From assembly GCF_035594125.1 (NCBI RefSeq), contig NC_087197.1:7001852-7065851 (forward strand): DNA of 64,000 bases, given 5' to 3'. The position numbers and the translations under genes are program-made. Of the stretch, positions 10,081 to 21,700 are shown piece after piece. The stretch is from Scylla paramamosain (taxonomy: Eukaryota > Arthropoda > Malacostraca > Decapoda > Portunidae). Below the pieces are notes generated by a model, which worked only from the letters and a program-made list of their open reading frames with translations, searched no databases and was not told the origin of the DNA. Every line of letters begins with the position of its first letter. The stretch's first letter is position 1.

Positions 10081-10844
10081 TGTAAGAAGTTGAAGTGGGC
10101 GCGCCTGCGAGAGGCTCACAGACTAGTCAGCGAGTCCCGCCAAAACGAGTCTTAAGGCCCTGAAGGTTTGTTGTTGTGGGGATTTTGGCGGGAGAGGCGA
10201 GCGAGAGAGAGACAGGGTGCAGAGGAGTGGTGGATTTGCCATTTGATTTGCAGGAGTTTGGTCTTGGCAGTGTGCTGTGGGACGTCAGTGAGGTGGCACC
10301 GTAGCAGATACTGTGAACTAAGGAGGCTGCAGTGAGGAACTTGCTGTCCCTGGCTGCTATGGTGTTAGTACCGCCGTGCATGGAGGAAGAGCTGCAGTAC
10401 TTCAGGGTAGTGGTAGTGGCGTACCTTCAGCGCGTTGGGTCGGTGTGCGGTTGGGCCTATAGGGTGTGAGGATCCTGGGGGTACTGGTTAGGGTGGGACA
10501 GTGTCAGTGGCATATAACATTTCTTGTGTTGGTGCGTGAAGTGTTTATTTCTCCTGTTTATTTGTATGTGGATTTACCCATTTTCTCATGGGATCAGGTA
10601 TTTTGGAGTGCCAGCAGTGTGGCCTCTAAGAGTGTTAAGCACTCATATTTTATTTGTGTTTTCTTTATTATGTACTCATTTGTGTTTTCTTTATTATGTA
10701 CCCAACCATTAAATTTTTAAATTGTGGCCCGGGTTTCTGTGAACCTAAGCAGGAGGTTTAAATTAATCAGTGGGTTCTTGTGGTGAGTGCTTGGTGAGCC
10801 TAATTAAGGTAGGTTAACTGTGCCCTAGTTTTGCACTCATTACA
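10081..10844 (+). repeat. 3' LTR of the Ty3/gypsy element
   Basis: A 764-bp copy of 4242-5005 with three substitutions, followed by the target repeat CATC (10845-10848). The LINE reverse transcriptase resumes immediately after it. Confidence 0.95.
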
Positions 10845-11821
10845 CATCTTTTACTACTGTTCTCATTTCTCTTCCCTATAAGTAACTTTCCATCCATTTT
10901 TTTTTTTCCATTTAATCCTCCTATATATTCTAACTTCCATAGCAGCCTGTTGTGGGAAACTTTGTCTAAATTATTATTATTATTATTATTATTTTTATTT
11001 TTATTTATTTATTTATTTTTTTTTTGCTTCAAGATCTAAATACACACAGTGTACCCATCCATCCCTCTCCTGTGTTATATCAGTCACTTGAATAGCTCAT
11101 GAAATTTCTTACACATGATTTCTTTGTCTAAAGCCATACTGTTTTAATTTATTATATCATGTTTTTCTAGAAATTTTGTCCACTGCTTTTTTATCACTTT
11201 TTTCACAGATCTTACATAATATGCTGGTCATTGATATTAGTCTATAGTCTAGTGGCTCTTCTTTCTTTCCACTTTTATAAATTGGCATGATGTTTGCTCT
11301 CATCCATTCCTTAGGCATTCTTCAAGTTGATATTGAGCACTTTATATTGTCATATATTGATTTGAATAACTGTTTCTGCACTCTTTTAAAATGAAACCTG
11401 ATACTCCATCTGATCCTGTTGTTTTTCTTTCTTCCAGTTCCTCCATCATTTTATAAACTTTGATTATTGTAATTTCCTACATTTGCTTTTTTGTCTTCTC
11501 ATCTTGTGGTTCTTTATATTCTGATGTTTCTGTGAAAACTTATTGAGACTTTTTGTTTACCAATTCACTCATGTTTTTTGGGTCCTCATATGTTTCATTT
11601 CCATCCTTCAACTTTTCAACTTTTTCTTTTAGTTTAATTTTTCCATTTATGAACCTCTAGAACAGTTTTGGTTCATCCTTGCACTTTCAACTATATCTTT
11701 TCCATATCCTTTCTTTTCCTCTCTCTTATTTTCACATATTCATTTCACACTGTCTTAAAGTCATCTTTATTTTTTTGGTTTCAATTTCTTTTCATTTTAA
11801 TCCATGTTTCTTTTTCTTTTT

Positions 11822-11955
<134 letters not shown>

Positions 11956-12179
11956 GATCTTGCCTTGAACCACATCTGTTTTCCTTTTTCTTTAGGTTTG
12001 TATAGTGGGACATCTTTATTCACTCCTTTCTCATATAGTTTCATAAAAATGTCATACTTGCACATCATTTGCTCTTTTCAGCTTTCCTCAGTCCATTTCT
12101 TCATAGAATCTCTTAAGATCAACTATATTGGCTTTCCCATAGTTTCTTCTGTTTTCTTTATATAATTCATCCTCTTCAC

Positions 12180-12780
12180 TGACATCATTATCCGTTTCTG
12201 TTCCTGTCATTACATGGTCATTTTTTCCCATGGGGCACACATATATTAATTCTTTAGTTAGGTTGATTCCTTTTGTTAATATTAGGTCAAATTTTGTTGG
12301 TTTGTCATCTCCCCTATATCTTGTATTTTCAGTTATCTATTGCATCATTGTGTTTTCCATAGTCAGCTTCAGAAATCTTTCTCCCCATGCAGTCTCATTT
12401 GCTCCTGCCTCGAATATTTCCCAATTTACTTCTTTGCAATTGAAGTCACCAACCAATAATACTCTTTTATTACTTTTGATTAATTTACTCAAGCACTGAA
12501 TGGTATTCTCTATTATTTTTTCATAGTCTTCCTTGCTCCAAGAATTTGTTTTGGGTGGTACATAGGCTGTTTTAACTGGTAGTATTTCTCCATTATTATC
12601 CTCCAAGTTAAGACTCCTTATTTCTGCTTTTCCTTCCCCATATTTCACTATATTTGTCTTCACCTCATTTCATGTCATTATCATTACACCTCCATATATT
12701 GAAGTTACTGTTTATGACAATCTGATTCTCTTCTTTTAGCTTAGTTTTCATTAAACACGCTACCTTTGGATTCTTCTTTT
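12180..12780 (-). pseudogene. LINE endonuclease (EEP) remnant in copy 2
   Basis: The open stretch 12337-12663 reads AYVPPKTNSWSKEDY, then KRVLLVGDFNCKEVNWE, then the tail FLKLTMENTMMQ. GDFN supplies the catalytic Asp and Asn of the exonuclease-endonuclease-phosphatase fold that nicks the target for LINE integration. Flanking sequence on both sides continues the domain in other frames. A homologous, more broken version is at 420-1105. Confidence 0.8.
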
Positions 12781-13423
12781 AATAGTCTTGTAATTCCAGT
12801 GTTCTGTGTAACAGTCTGTCTATGTTGGTATATATCACATTGAGTCCTTCATTCTTACTGTTTTTCTTTATTTTATTTTAATTTATTCCCTTTTCTTTAT
12901 GTACCATTTTACTCTGTCTCCCAAAACTCAAAAAAAAATTTGGTCTTTTCTTCTGTTCTTGATTAATTTTTCTCTTTACCTTCTTTATACATTTCTTTCA
13001 TTTTTTTTTCTTCTGTTTTTCTTAACGGATATATCTTTGCAATCTTAAACTTCTGTTAGTTTGGATGTTCTTTCTAGTATCTCTTCTGCTGCTTGTTGTG
13101 ATTTAGTCTTATTTTCATGGGTCTTGTTTTGCTCTCCAGATAAGGTCCTAGTCAAACAATTTCTTTCACTTCTTCCTCGAATATAGTGTCATCTTCATCA
13201 TTTAGTTTCTTCAACAAATCCTTCACTGTTTTTGTTTCTTTCTCTCTTTTCAGTTTGTATGGTGTATTCTCCTTTATTCCATAAACTATAACACTTTTCT
13301 TCTTATCTACTGCATCTCTTACCAGATCTTCATTGTTTTTTCAGTGCCTTCACCACTCCCTTGTCTACAATTTAATTTTTTTTTTTCAGTTCCTTTTCAA
13401 TTATTTCCTAGTCAACATATACT

Positions 13424-13800
13424 TTATATTTTTTTTATTTTCCAGCCTTTCATTTCATCCATGACTCCCTCTCTCATCCTCTGCTCATCTTCCACTAGTT
13501 CTGCTTTCAGATCTTTATTTTCTTTCATCACTTTCTCTAAGTTGTTTTGTAATTCTTGTTTTTTCTTAATATGCTGTTCTCTCACTCTTGTTTCCTCCTG
13601 TTCAGTTTTCAGTTTGAATATTTCACCATCTTTTCTAAGGTTCTTCTCCAGTTTGTCCTGAAGGGTTTTTACCATTTGCAACACTACTTCCATCTACTTT
13701 TCTGCTGCTCTGCATCACTTTCCACTTACCTTAGTCTCATTTTCAGAAACCCTATCTCACTTTTATATTGGTTATCTTCATTAAATCCATCAAAGTTCAT
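13424..13800 (-). pseudogene. LINE ORF1 remnant, coiled-coil protein
   Basis: Starts at an ATG (13800-13798) with MNFDGFNEDNQYKSEIGFLK and soon meets a stop. A second frame (13693-13424) gives a Lys/Glu-rich helix with heptad-like spacing, for example LQDKLEKNLRKDGEIFKLK. This fits the coiled-coil ORF1 protein of CR1/Jockey-type LINEs, which binds LINE RNA. The two parts are in different frames, so the gene is broken. The assignment rests on position upstream of the endonuclease plus composition. Confidence 0.6.
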
Positions 13801-13960
13801 TTCACTTCTGCCAGAGTCTGATAATTAGCTGGCCGTCTTTGTTTTGAAACTTGGGCCCAGTCAGCTTGATCCCTGAAAACTACAACACTGTTTCCTCACC
13901 TACAGGACCAGACTCCCTTACTCAGGCCCTAGAAACCACATCTCTAGCTATTCCTGGTGA

Positions 13961-14250
13961 TGTGTGTGTGTACACCTAGTTGTGAGATACAGGAAGAGAA
14001 CCATACTTAGGCTCATGCTATCCTGTCTTTATATTTCTTACCATCTAACTTTGTCCTAAATTTGTGAATTGTTTTTGCACACACACAATCTCTTCATCAA
14101 GTTCTTTCCAATCTGTTATACATCTATGTGGAAAGCTATATTTCTTGAGATCTCTTCTGTATGTGCTCTTTTTCAGTTTCTATGTCCTGCTCTATCACAT
14201 GCATCCCTGGGACCATATTTATAAAACTTTCCTTTGTGAGTCATAAGTCA
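13961..14250 (-). mobile_element. LINE copy 3, 3' terminal fragment with short (GT)n
   Basis: Starts with GTGTGTGTGTACACCTAGTTGTGAG, the same terminal block that abuts the (GT)n tracts at 2415 and 3240. On the minus strand it encodes decayed C-terminal residues such as KTIHKFRTKLDG. It is heavily 5'-truncated and lies directly upstream of copy 2, again head to tail. Confidence 0.65.
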
Positions 14251-14619
14251 TCACTTAACCTGTCACTGCTATGGCGTAACATAGGCGGTAAAGATATGAC
14301 TCGGTTACACATAAGCAGCAAAGATACGACTCAGTTACCCCTCGTCACCAGCTCAACTTAGCACAGTGATGCCAGCCACAGCATAGGGCTGAAATTTACC
14401 AACATTTTATGGCTGAAATTAATCCAGTTATGGTGAATTGAAGAAATAAAAATATTGGACGCATTTCTATATTAATAAGATTAACATTACATAAGATTTA
14501 ATTATATTTGAAGACGATCATTAATAATACCCCCAGCCTCCTTCCATTTGATGTAACAAACAGCATGTGCCCCATGCAACATGTACTTTGCAATAGTGTG
14601 TTACTGTTAACCTGGATGT
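14251..14619. other. Non-coding stretch with an imperfect ~30-bp tandem duplication
   Basis: At about 14275-14337 two related units read GGCGGTAAAGATATGACTC and CAGCAAAGATACGACTC, each ending in GGTTAC or AGTTAC. I see no gene. The stretch precedes the Myb/SANT-like exon and may be its upstream intron. Confidence 0.4.
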
Positions 14620-14812
14620 ATCAAAGCTACCACCACAGCCACCACAGAAGAGAGAAAACAAAGCAACAACTGGAGTATTGGTGAAACACTCTGCCATATT
14701 GATAAAATAGCAAGCCTCCTAGCTGTCAAAGAATGCCAGAAGAGGTGGCAAACTGTTCAGTCTGCCACCAAAACCAACAGGGCTGAATTTAACGAGGCCC
14801 AACATGGAGCAG
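14620..14812 (+). CDS. Putative exon: Myb/SANT-like DNA-binding domain, C-terminal half
   Basis: The translation reads NNWSIGETLCHIDKIASLL, then AVKECQKRWQTVQSATKTNR, then AEFNEAQHGAG. The KECQKRWQTVQSATK helix is typical of the third helix of Myb/SANT-like (zeste/NAIF1-type) domains, found in host regulators and in proteins encoded by Harbinger-type transposons. The exon would end at CAG|GTGAAA (14812/14813). Joining to the exon at 15469 completes a Gly codon without a frame change, giving the glycine-rich junction usual after this domain. The upstream end is unclear: the frame is closed by a TAA before about 14620, and the first helix must lie in another exon that I cannot find. Confidence 0.45.
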
Positions 14813-15468
14813 GTGAAAATATTCTCATTGTTTAATTCCCTCATACTAAACTGTATGCAACTCTTAGCCAAGTTGTAAATTATGCATTAGTAATGTATGA
14901 CCTTGGTTGTTCCTAGTAGCTTTTTGGTAGTGTTAAACCAATGTACAAGGACATCTTTCCAGGTGAAACCAAGATATTAGATATTTCTTATAATTTGATA
15001 TTTTCTATAACTAACTCATCATTTCTTGCAAATCAGTAACTTAAACCTAACAACCTTATGTAACCTAACTTAACCTAAACTAACAGAATGTAACATAAGT
15101 AAGATACATAACTTAACCAAATTCATGGGTCTCGTTCATTTCAAGAATAATTTCCATTGTTGATGTTCATTTATGGAAGGTGTGTCTAGGATTGGAAATA
15201 CTTACAATGATGAGATGTAACAATCTGTAATAGCAAAATAGAGATAGGTTATCCCTGTGCACTTGTAAAGTAAAATTTGGTTTTCTTGCACTAGCCTTAT
15301 ATAAAAAGAAAGATTTAGGCAAGCACAAGAAATCAGTGATGTGAACTAATAGGATAATCCTGTAAGGCATTTTTTTTCCCCCATACTTATATTGTTATCC
15401 TTCATGGAAGGCAGTAGTGAAACACTGAACATTAGTGGCCACTCTACTAATGGGTCTGTTTGATCTAG
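14813..15468 (+). other. Putative intron of the Myb/SANT-like gene
   Basis: 656 bp starting GTGAAA and ending TGATCTAG, AT-rich, with no coding signal. Near 15055-15120 it contains degenerate AACCTAA-like sequence reminiscent of the TTAGG telomere motif. Confidence 0.35.
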
Positions 15469-15610
15469 GAGGCAGTTCACCTTCCAAGCCCATTGATGAC
15501 ATTGACAAGATGGTGCTTGACATCCTTGGAGAGGACAGCATAGCTATTACTGGATTTGATGAGGTGGTTGAAATATTCCTCCCCAATAAAAATGAGGGTG
15601 CAGAATGTGG
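15469..15610 (+). CDS. Putative exon following the Myb/SANT-like domain
   Basis: The exon reads GGSSPSKPIDDIDKMVLDIL, then GEDSIAITGFDEVVEIFLP, then ends NKNEGAECG at a strong donor GG|GTGAGT (15610/15611). The short acidic stretch with an I-D-x-M-V-L-D-I-L pattern just after a Gly-rich linker matches the layout after Myb/SANT-like domains in zeste/NAIF1-type proteins. The following exon is not visible: LINE fragments and then the satellite begin within 130 bp. This is either a host gene interrupted by repeats or a stranded fragment. Confidence 0.45.
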
Positions 15611-15741
15611 GTGAGTATATCATTCCATATACATGTGGATCATCTTGTGTTTGAAAGGTGTTTACCCTTTTACCCATGTGCTTCTATATCTTCCCACACC
15701 CTAGGTTACATTAAGAATCCACACCCTTCTTTTCCCCCATC

Positions 15742-15820
15742 TTTTTTTTTTTTTTATGTAGGATGGACACTGGCCAAGGGCAACACAAATCCAATAAAAA
15801 AAAATGCCTACTGAAATTAG
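15742..15820 (-). mobile_element. LINE 3' tail, poly(A)-ended family
   Basis: On the plus strand it shows a T run (15742-15755) followed by ATGTAGGATGGACACTGG, the reverse complement of the terminal block at 1-206. Only about 65 bp of the element remain beyond the tail. Confidence 0.7.
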
Positions 15821-15837
15821 TTTTTTTTTTCACCTAA

Positions 15838-16806
15838 GAAGCAGAGATCTCCATTCTTGGAGACTTTAATGCTCACCACCAGCTTTGGCTTTCCTCTTCC
15901 TTCACTGACCATCCTGGTGAACTAGCCTTCAACTTTGCTATCCTCCACGACCTAGAGCAATTGGTGCAACACCCTACTTGTATTCCTGACCGTCTTGACC
16001 TTCTTGACCTTTTCCTGACCTCTAATCCTTCTGCTTATGCTGTCACCCTTTCTTCTCCGTTGGGCTCCTCCGATCACAATCTCATATCTTTATCTTGTCC
16101 TATCACTCCAATCCCTCCTCAGGATCCCCCTAAGCGAAGGTGCCTCTGGCATTTTGCCTCTACTAGTTGGGGGAACCTGAGGAGGTATTTTGCTGATTTT
16201 CCTTGGAATGATTACTGTTTCCATGTCAGAGACCCATCTTTGTGTGCTGAGCGCATAACAGAGGTGATAGTGTCTGGCATGGAGGCGTACATTCCTCACT
16301 CTTTTTCTTGTCCTAAACCTTCTAAACCTTGGTTTAACACAGCTTGTTCTCGTGCTATACATGATAGAGAGGTGGCCCACAAAAGGTACTTAAGCCTTCC
16401 ATCACCAAAATCTCATGCATTTTATATTTCTGCCCAGAACCATGCCAAGTCTGTTCCCCAACTAGCCCAAAACTCCTTCATTAACAGGAAGTGTCAAAAC
16501 CTTTCAAGATCTAATTCCCCTCGTGACTTCTGGCATCTAGCCAAAAATATCTCCAATAACTTTGCTTCTTCTTCTTTCCCTTCTTTATTTCAACCAGATG
16601 GCACCACTGCTATCACATCTATCACATTCTAAAGCTGAACTCTTCGCTCAAACCTTTACTAAAATCTCTACCTTGGACGATTCTGGGCTTGTTCCTCCCT
16701 CTCCTCCACCCTCTGACTACTTCATGCCACCTATTAAAATTCTTCGCAATGATGTATTCCATGCCGTTGCTGGCCTAAACCCTCAGAAGGCTTATGGACC
16801 TGATGG
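15838..16806 (+). pseudogene. LINE endonuclease and linker, truncated by the satellite
   Basis: Opens with [19 protein letters not shown] and contains [19 protein letters not shown] and [13 protein letters not shown]. The GDFN and SSDHN motifs hold catalytic residues of the EEP endonuclease in a Jockey/CR1-like LINE. The frame is open from 15961 to 16632. After a frameshift the linker to reverse transcriptase follows (NPQKAYGPDGV, about 16780-16808). The copy breaks off exactly where the satellite starts, so the satellite boundary cuts into the LINE or the LINE was inserted at the array edge. Confidence 0.8.
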
Positions 16807-18760
16807 GGTACGTACTCATAAGAAGCTGAAAAATACTCAAAAGTCTCGTTTATTTTAATGTTTTCTTTTTCCCAAATAGTGTTTTATATACTATTCTGCG
16901 TTTTGTTGCCTGATACGCTCAAAAACACCCAAATGACACGTTTCTGGTAAAGTCCTTTCGTTACCCCAAATAGGGTGTTTTGCAAGCATTTTGGAGTTTT
17001 GGTAAATAGCAAGCAAGAAAAAACTCGAAACACATGTTTTTGGTCATGTTGTTCTGATTCTACATAAAGAGTGTTTTCCATGCGTTTTAGCGTTTTGGTA
17101 CCTAAGAAGCTAAAAAGGAAAAAAAAGAGACTGATAAGACACGTTTTTGGCAATGTTCTCTTCTTTTCCCATATCGGGTGCTTTGCATGCACTTTGGAAT
17201 TTGTGGTACCTAACAAGATCAAAAACATTCATGATACACGTATTTGGTAATTTTTTTTTTCATAGAGTTCTTTGCATGTATTTCGACGTTTTGGTACGCA
17301 ATATGGGGGAAAACTCATAATAAACGTTTTTGGTATTGTTATTCGGTTTCCCCATATAGACTGATATTCACAAGTTTTAGCCTTTTGGCACATAAGAAGC
17401 TGAATAAAGCTTCTAGCGTTCTAGCGTTTTGCTACATAAGCTGTAAAGCAATCATAAAACACTTGTGTTAATATCGTTTCGCTTCCCAATATCAGTTAAT
17501 TTGCGTGCATTTTGGCGTTGTGTTACCTGACAAGCTCAAAACTTTCAAAACTTCCGTTTTTAGTAATGTAATTCTTTTTCCTCATACAGGGTATTTATTT
17601 TGCACGCGTTTTAACTCTTTGGTACGTAAGAGGCTCAAAAAGCCTCTTACGTACCAAAAAGTTAAAACACGTGCAAAATACCTCAAAAGACACTTAAAAG
17701 ACACTTTTATAATAATGCCCTTTAGCGTTTTGGTACCTAGCAACCTCAAAAATACTCAATACACATTTTTGGTAATGTTGCTTTGTTTCTTCATATAGGG
17801 TGCTTTGTATGCATTTTTGCATTTTGGTACCCAATATGAGGAAAAACACTCATAATAAAAGTTTTGGTAATGTTCTATTTCTCTATATAGAGTGCTATTC
17901 ACGTGTTTAAGCGTGTTGGTACATAAAAAGCTGAAAAACACTCATAATAGAAGTTTCTGTTAATATCGTTTTGTTTCCCAATGTCCGGTGATTTTCATGC
18001 ATTTTGGTGTTTTGTTACCTAACATGCTCTAAAAAATCTCAAAGTACACTTTTTTGCTAATGTTTTTCTGTTTCTCCATGAAGAGTGTTTTGTATGCGTT
18101 TCAGTGTTTTGGTAAGTAAGAAGCTGAGAGATACTCAAAACACAAATTTTTTGTAATGTTTGCTTTTCCCATACAGGATGCTCTGCATGCACTTTAGCAT
18201 TTTGATACCTAACAAGCTCAAAATTATTGTTAATACACATTTTTGGTAATGTTGTTTTATTTCTTCATATAGGGTGCTTTGCATGAACTTTACCGTTTTG
18301 GTACCTTACAAACTCAAAAATATTCATAATACACGTTATTGGTGATATTGTTCTGTTTTTCCATATATCGTGCTATTCACGTGTTTTAGCATTTTCTTAC
18401 CTATGAAGTTCAAAAACACTTATAATACATATTTATGTAATATCGTTTCGTTTCTCAGTATGTATTGCATGTATTTTGGCGTTCTCGTACCTAACAAGCT
18501 CAAAACTTTCAATACACCCGTTTTTGGTAATGCTGTTCTGTTTCTTCTAATATGCTCAAAACTCCCAAATGACACGTTTCTGTTAAAGTCATTCCGTTAC
18601 ACGATTGAGGGTGTTTTGCATGCTTATTGGTGTTTTGCTACCTAAGGAGCTTAGAAACTCTAAAAATGCATGTTTTTTGGTAATGTTCTTTTTCTCCATA
18701 AAGGTTATTTTCCATGTGTTTTAGCGTTTTGTTACGTAAGGAACTAAAAAATATTATTAT
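16807..18760 (-). repeat. Satellite sub-block in reverse orientation
   Basis: Units here read as the reverse complement of the rest: TTTTGGTAATGTTGTTCTG, CCATATAGGGTGCTTTGCAT, GCGTTTTGGTACCTAACAAG. The orientation changes near 18760-18790, around a short ATTATTATTATC stretch. The sub-block begins at the LINE truncation point at 16806. Confidence 0.85.
17590..17682. repeat. Near-perfect palindrome inside the satellite
   Basis: Left arm 17590-17635 and right arm 17641-17682 are reverse complements except for two substitutions and one 4-nt insertion, with a 5-nt CAAAA loop. The core GGTACGTAAGAGGCT pairs with AGCCTCTTACGTACC. It corresponds to half a satellite unit duplicated in inverted orientation and could extrude as a hairpin. 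Confidence 0.9.
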
Positions 18761-18789
18761 TATCTTATTGAGAAACCTAACAACATTAC

Positions 18790-21700
18790 CGAAAACGTGT
18801 GTGTGTTTAGTATTTTCCAGCTGGTTAGATACTAGAACGACATTTACAGAAGACGTGCCATTTGGATATTTTTGAGCATATTAAGCACCAAAACTCTAAA
18901 ACACATGAAAAATACCCTACATGGGAAAACAAAATAACATTATCATCGTGTGTATTTTGAGGGTTATCTTCTTATGTACCAAAACGCTAAAACGCGCGAA
19001 TATTTATATATATGGAGAAACAGAACAATTTTACCAAAAACCTACTGTGAGTGTTTTTCTTTGTGTTTAGGTACCAAAACCCCAAAATGCATACAAAGCA
19101 CTCATACAAATTGCTTTATATGCATTTTGGATACAAAAAACGTGCGTTATGATTTTTTTTTTTTAAGCTCGTAACATACCGAAAAAGTTAAAACATGCGA
19201 AACGCTCTTTATGGAGAAACAGAGCAACGTTGCCAAAAACGTGTTTTGAGTTTTTTTCTTTTTTTTTCCAACATCCTGGGTACCAAAATAACAAAACACA
19301 TGCAAAGCATCCTATTTGAGGTAACGAAACGGCATTCCCAGAGATGTCTTATTTCTGTGTTTTTTGAGCATATTAGCCACAAAAAAAGCTATAAAAACAT
19401 TGAAAACACTCCTTATCAAAAACACGTCTTTTGAGTGTTTTTGAGCTTCTTCCGAACCAAAAGGCTAAAACAGTGTAACACTGTTTATAGAGAAACAGAA
19501 CAACATTATCAAAAAATGTGTTTCTTCATTGTTTTTGGGCTTGTTAGGTAACAAAACACCAAAGTCCATGATAATCACCCGATATGGGGAAACGAAACGA
19601 TATTAGCAGAAACGTGTGTTATAATTGTTTTTCAACTTCTTCAGTAACAAAACGCTAAAAACACGTGAATATCACTATATTGAGAAACAGAACAGCATCA
19701 TCAAAACTTGTATTATGAGTGCTTTTCTCAATGTTAGGTACAAACAAAATGCTAAAATGCATATAAAGCACCCTATAAGAAGAAACAGAATAATATTACA
19801 AAAATGTGTATTATGAGTGTTTTTACCAAAACGCTAAAGTGCATGCAAACTCCCAATAAGGCAAAAACAAATAACAGTAACGAAAATGTGTCTTTTCAAC
19901 GTTTTTCAGCCTCTTAGTACCAAAACGCGAAAACGCATACAAAACGTTGTTTATGGAGAAACAGAAGTACATAACCGAGAATTTGTCTTTTCATTGTTTT
20001 CCAACTTGTTGGGTACCGAAACGTGAAAATGCATGCAAAGCACCCTATTTGGGTAGCGAATCGACATCACCAGAAACGTGTAATTTGTGTGATTTGAGCA
20101 TATTAGGCACGAAAACGCTAAAAAGCAGAGATAAACAAAGCAACATTATCAACGTGTCTTTTAAGAAATCTTAAGCTTCTTACGTACAAAAACGCTAAAA
20201 CATATGTAAAACACCCTTTAAGGTGAAACAAAACTATATTAAGAAAAACGTGTGTTTTGAGTGTTTTTGAGCTATTTAGGTAACAAACGCCAAAATGCAT
20301 CCAAAGTATCTGTTACCGGGAAACGAAACGATATTAACAGAAACGTGTGTTATAAGTGTTTTTCAACATTATTGATACCAAAACACTAAATTACGTGAAT
20401 CGCTCTCTATATGGAAAAATAGAACAACATTACCAAAAACGTGTATTATGAGTGTTTTCGCCATGTTACGTACTAAAACGTCAAATGCAGACAAGCAGCC
20501 TATATGACAAAAAAAAAAAAAAAAAAAATCACTAAAATGGATAACTAGATAACTAATCGCTAAAATGCATGCAAAGTTTCAGATATGGGGAAAAGAAAAG
20601 ATATTAACGCTGTTTTTCAGCTTCTTATGTAACGAAACGCTAAAACACGTAAATAGCATTCTATATGAAGAAACAGAACATCATTACGAAAAACGTGTAT
20701 TATGGGTGCTTTTCCCCATGTTAGGGACCAAAACGCCAAAATACATATAAAGCACCCTATGTGAAGAAACAGAACGACATGATCACAAACATGTATTATG
20801 AATATTTTTGAGTTTGTTAGTTATCAAAACGCCAAAGTACATGCAAAGCATCCTATAGAAGAAGAGAGAGAGAGAGAGAAAAAAAACATTACCAAAAACA
20901 TATCTTTTGAGTGTTTTTCAGCTTCGTACGTACCGAAACTCTAAAAGTGATGCAAAACGCACTTTACTGAAAAATAGAACATTAACAAAAACGTGTGTTT
21001 TAAGTGTTTTTAAGTTAGTTAGGTACCAAAACGACAGAATGCAGTGTCTTTTAACTTGTTAGGTACTAGACCCATATTGCATGGAAAGAACCCTATTTAA
21101 GGAAACGAAACGATATTAACAGAAACGTGTATTATGAGTGTTTTTATTTTTATTTTTTTTATGTACCAAAACGCTAAAACACGTGAATATTACTCTATAT
21201 GAGAGAGATAAAAAAAAATCATTAACAAAACCAGTAGCAAAACCACCAGAAACTTGTCATTTAGGTGTTTTGAGCGTATTAGGCAGCAAAACGCTAAAAA
21301 AGCAAGGAAAACACCCTATATGGGAAAACAAGATAACATTAACAAAATCGAGTGTTTTTGAGCTTGTTACCTACCAAAACGATAAAAGGCGTCCAAAACA
21401 ATATAAGCAAAAACGTATGTTCTGAGTTTTTGTTTTAGCTTGTTTGGTAACAAAACTCCAAAATGTATGCAAATTACCCTATATAGGTAAAAGAAACGAT
21501 ATTAACATAAAGGTGTATTATGTCTTTTTCAGCTTCATAGATACCAAAAGTCTAAAACACGTGAATAATACTATATTTGCAGAAACAAAACAACATTACC
21601 AAAAGCGTACTTTATGAGTTTTTTTTTTTTCCCCATGTTAGGTACCAATTGCCTAAAAGCATAGTGAACACCATACATAAAAAAAAAAAAAAAAAGCAGA

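Larger units (their letters stand above)
4242..10844 (+). mobile_element. Ty3/gypsy LTR retrotransposon, near full length, recent
   Basis: A 6603-bp element with two 764-bp LTRs starting TGTAAG and ending TTACA. It is flanked by the direct repeat CATC (4238-4241 and 10845-10848), consistent with an integrase-made 4-bp target duplication. By direct comparison the LTRs differ at three positions (G/A in GTGAGGRTCC, T/C in GTACYCAACC, G/A in CATTARATTT), so the insertion is young. The internal region holds a primer-binding-site candidate, Gag with a zinc knuckle, protease, reverse transcriptase, RNase H and integrase in the Ty3/gypsy order, and a purine tract. There is no chromodomain and no envelope gene. 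A frameshift in Gag and a stop codon after RNase H make this copy non-autonomous as read. Confidence 0.93.
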
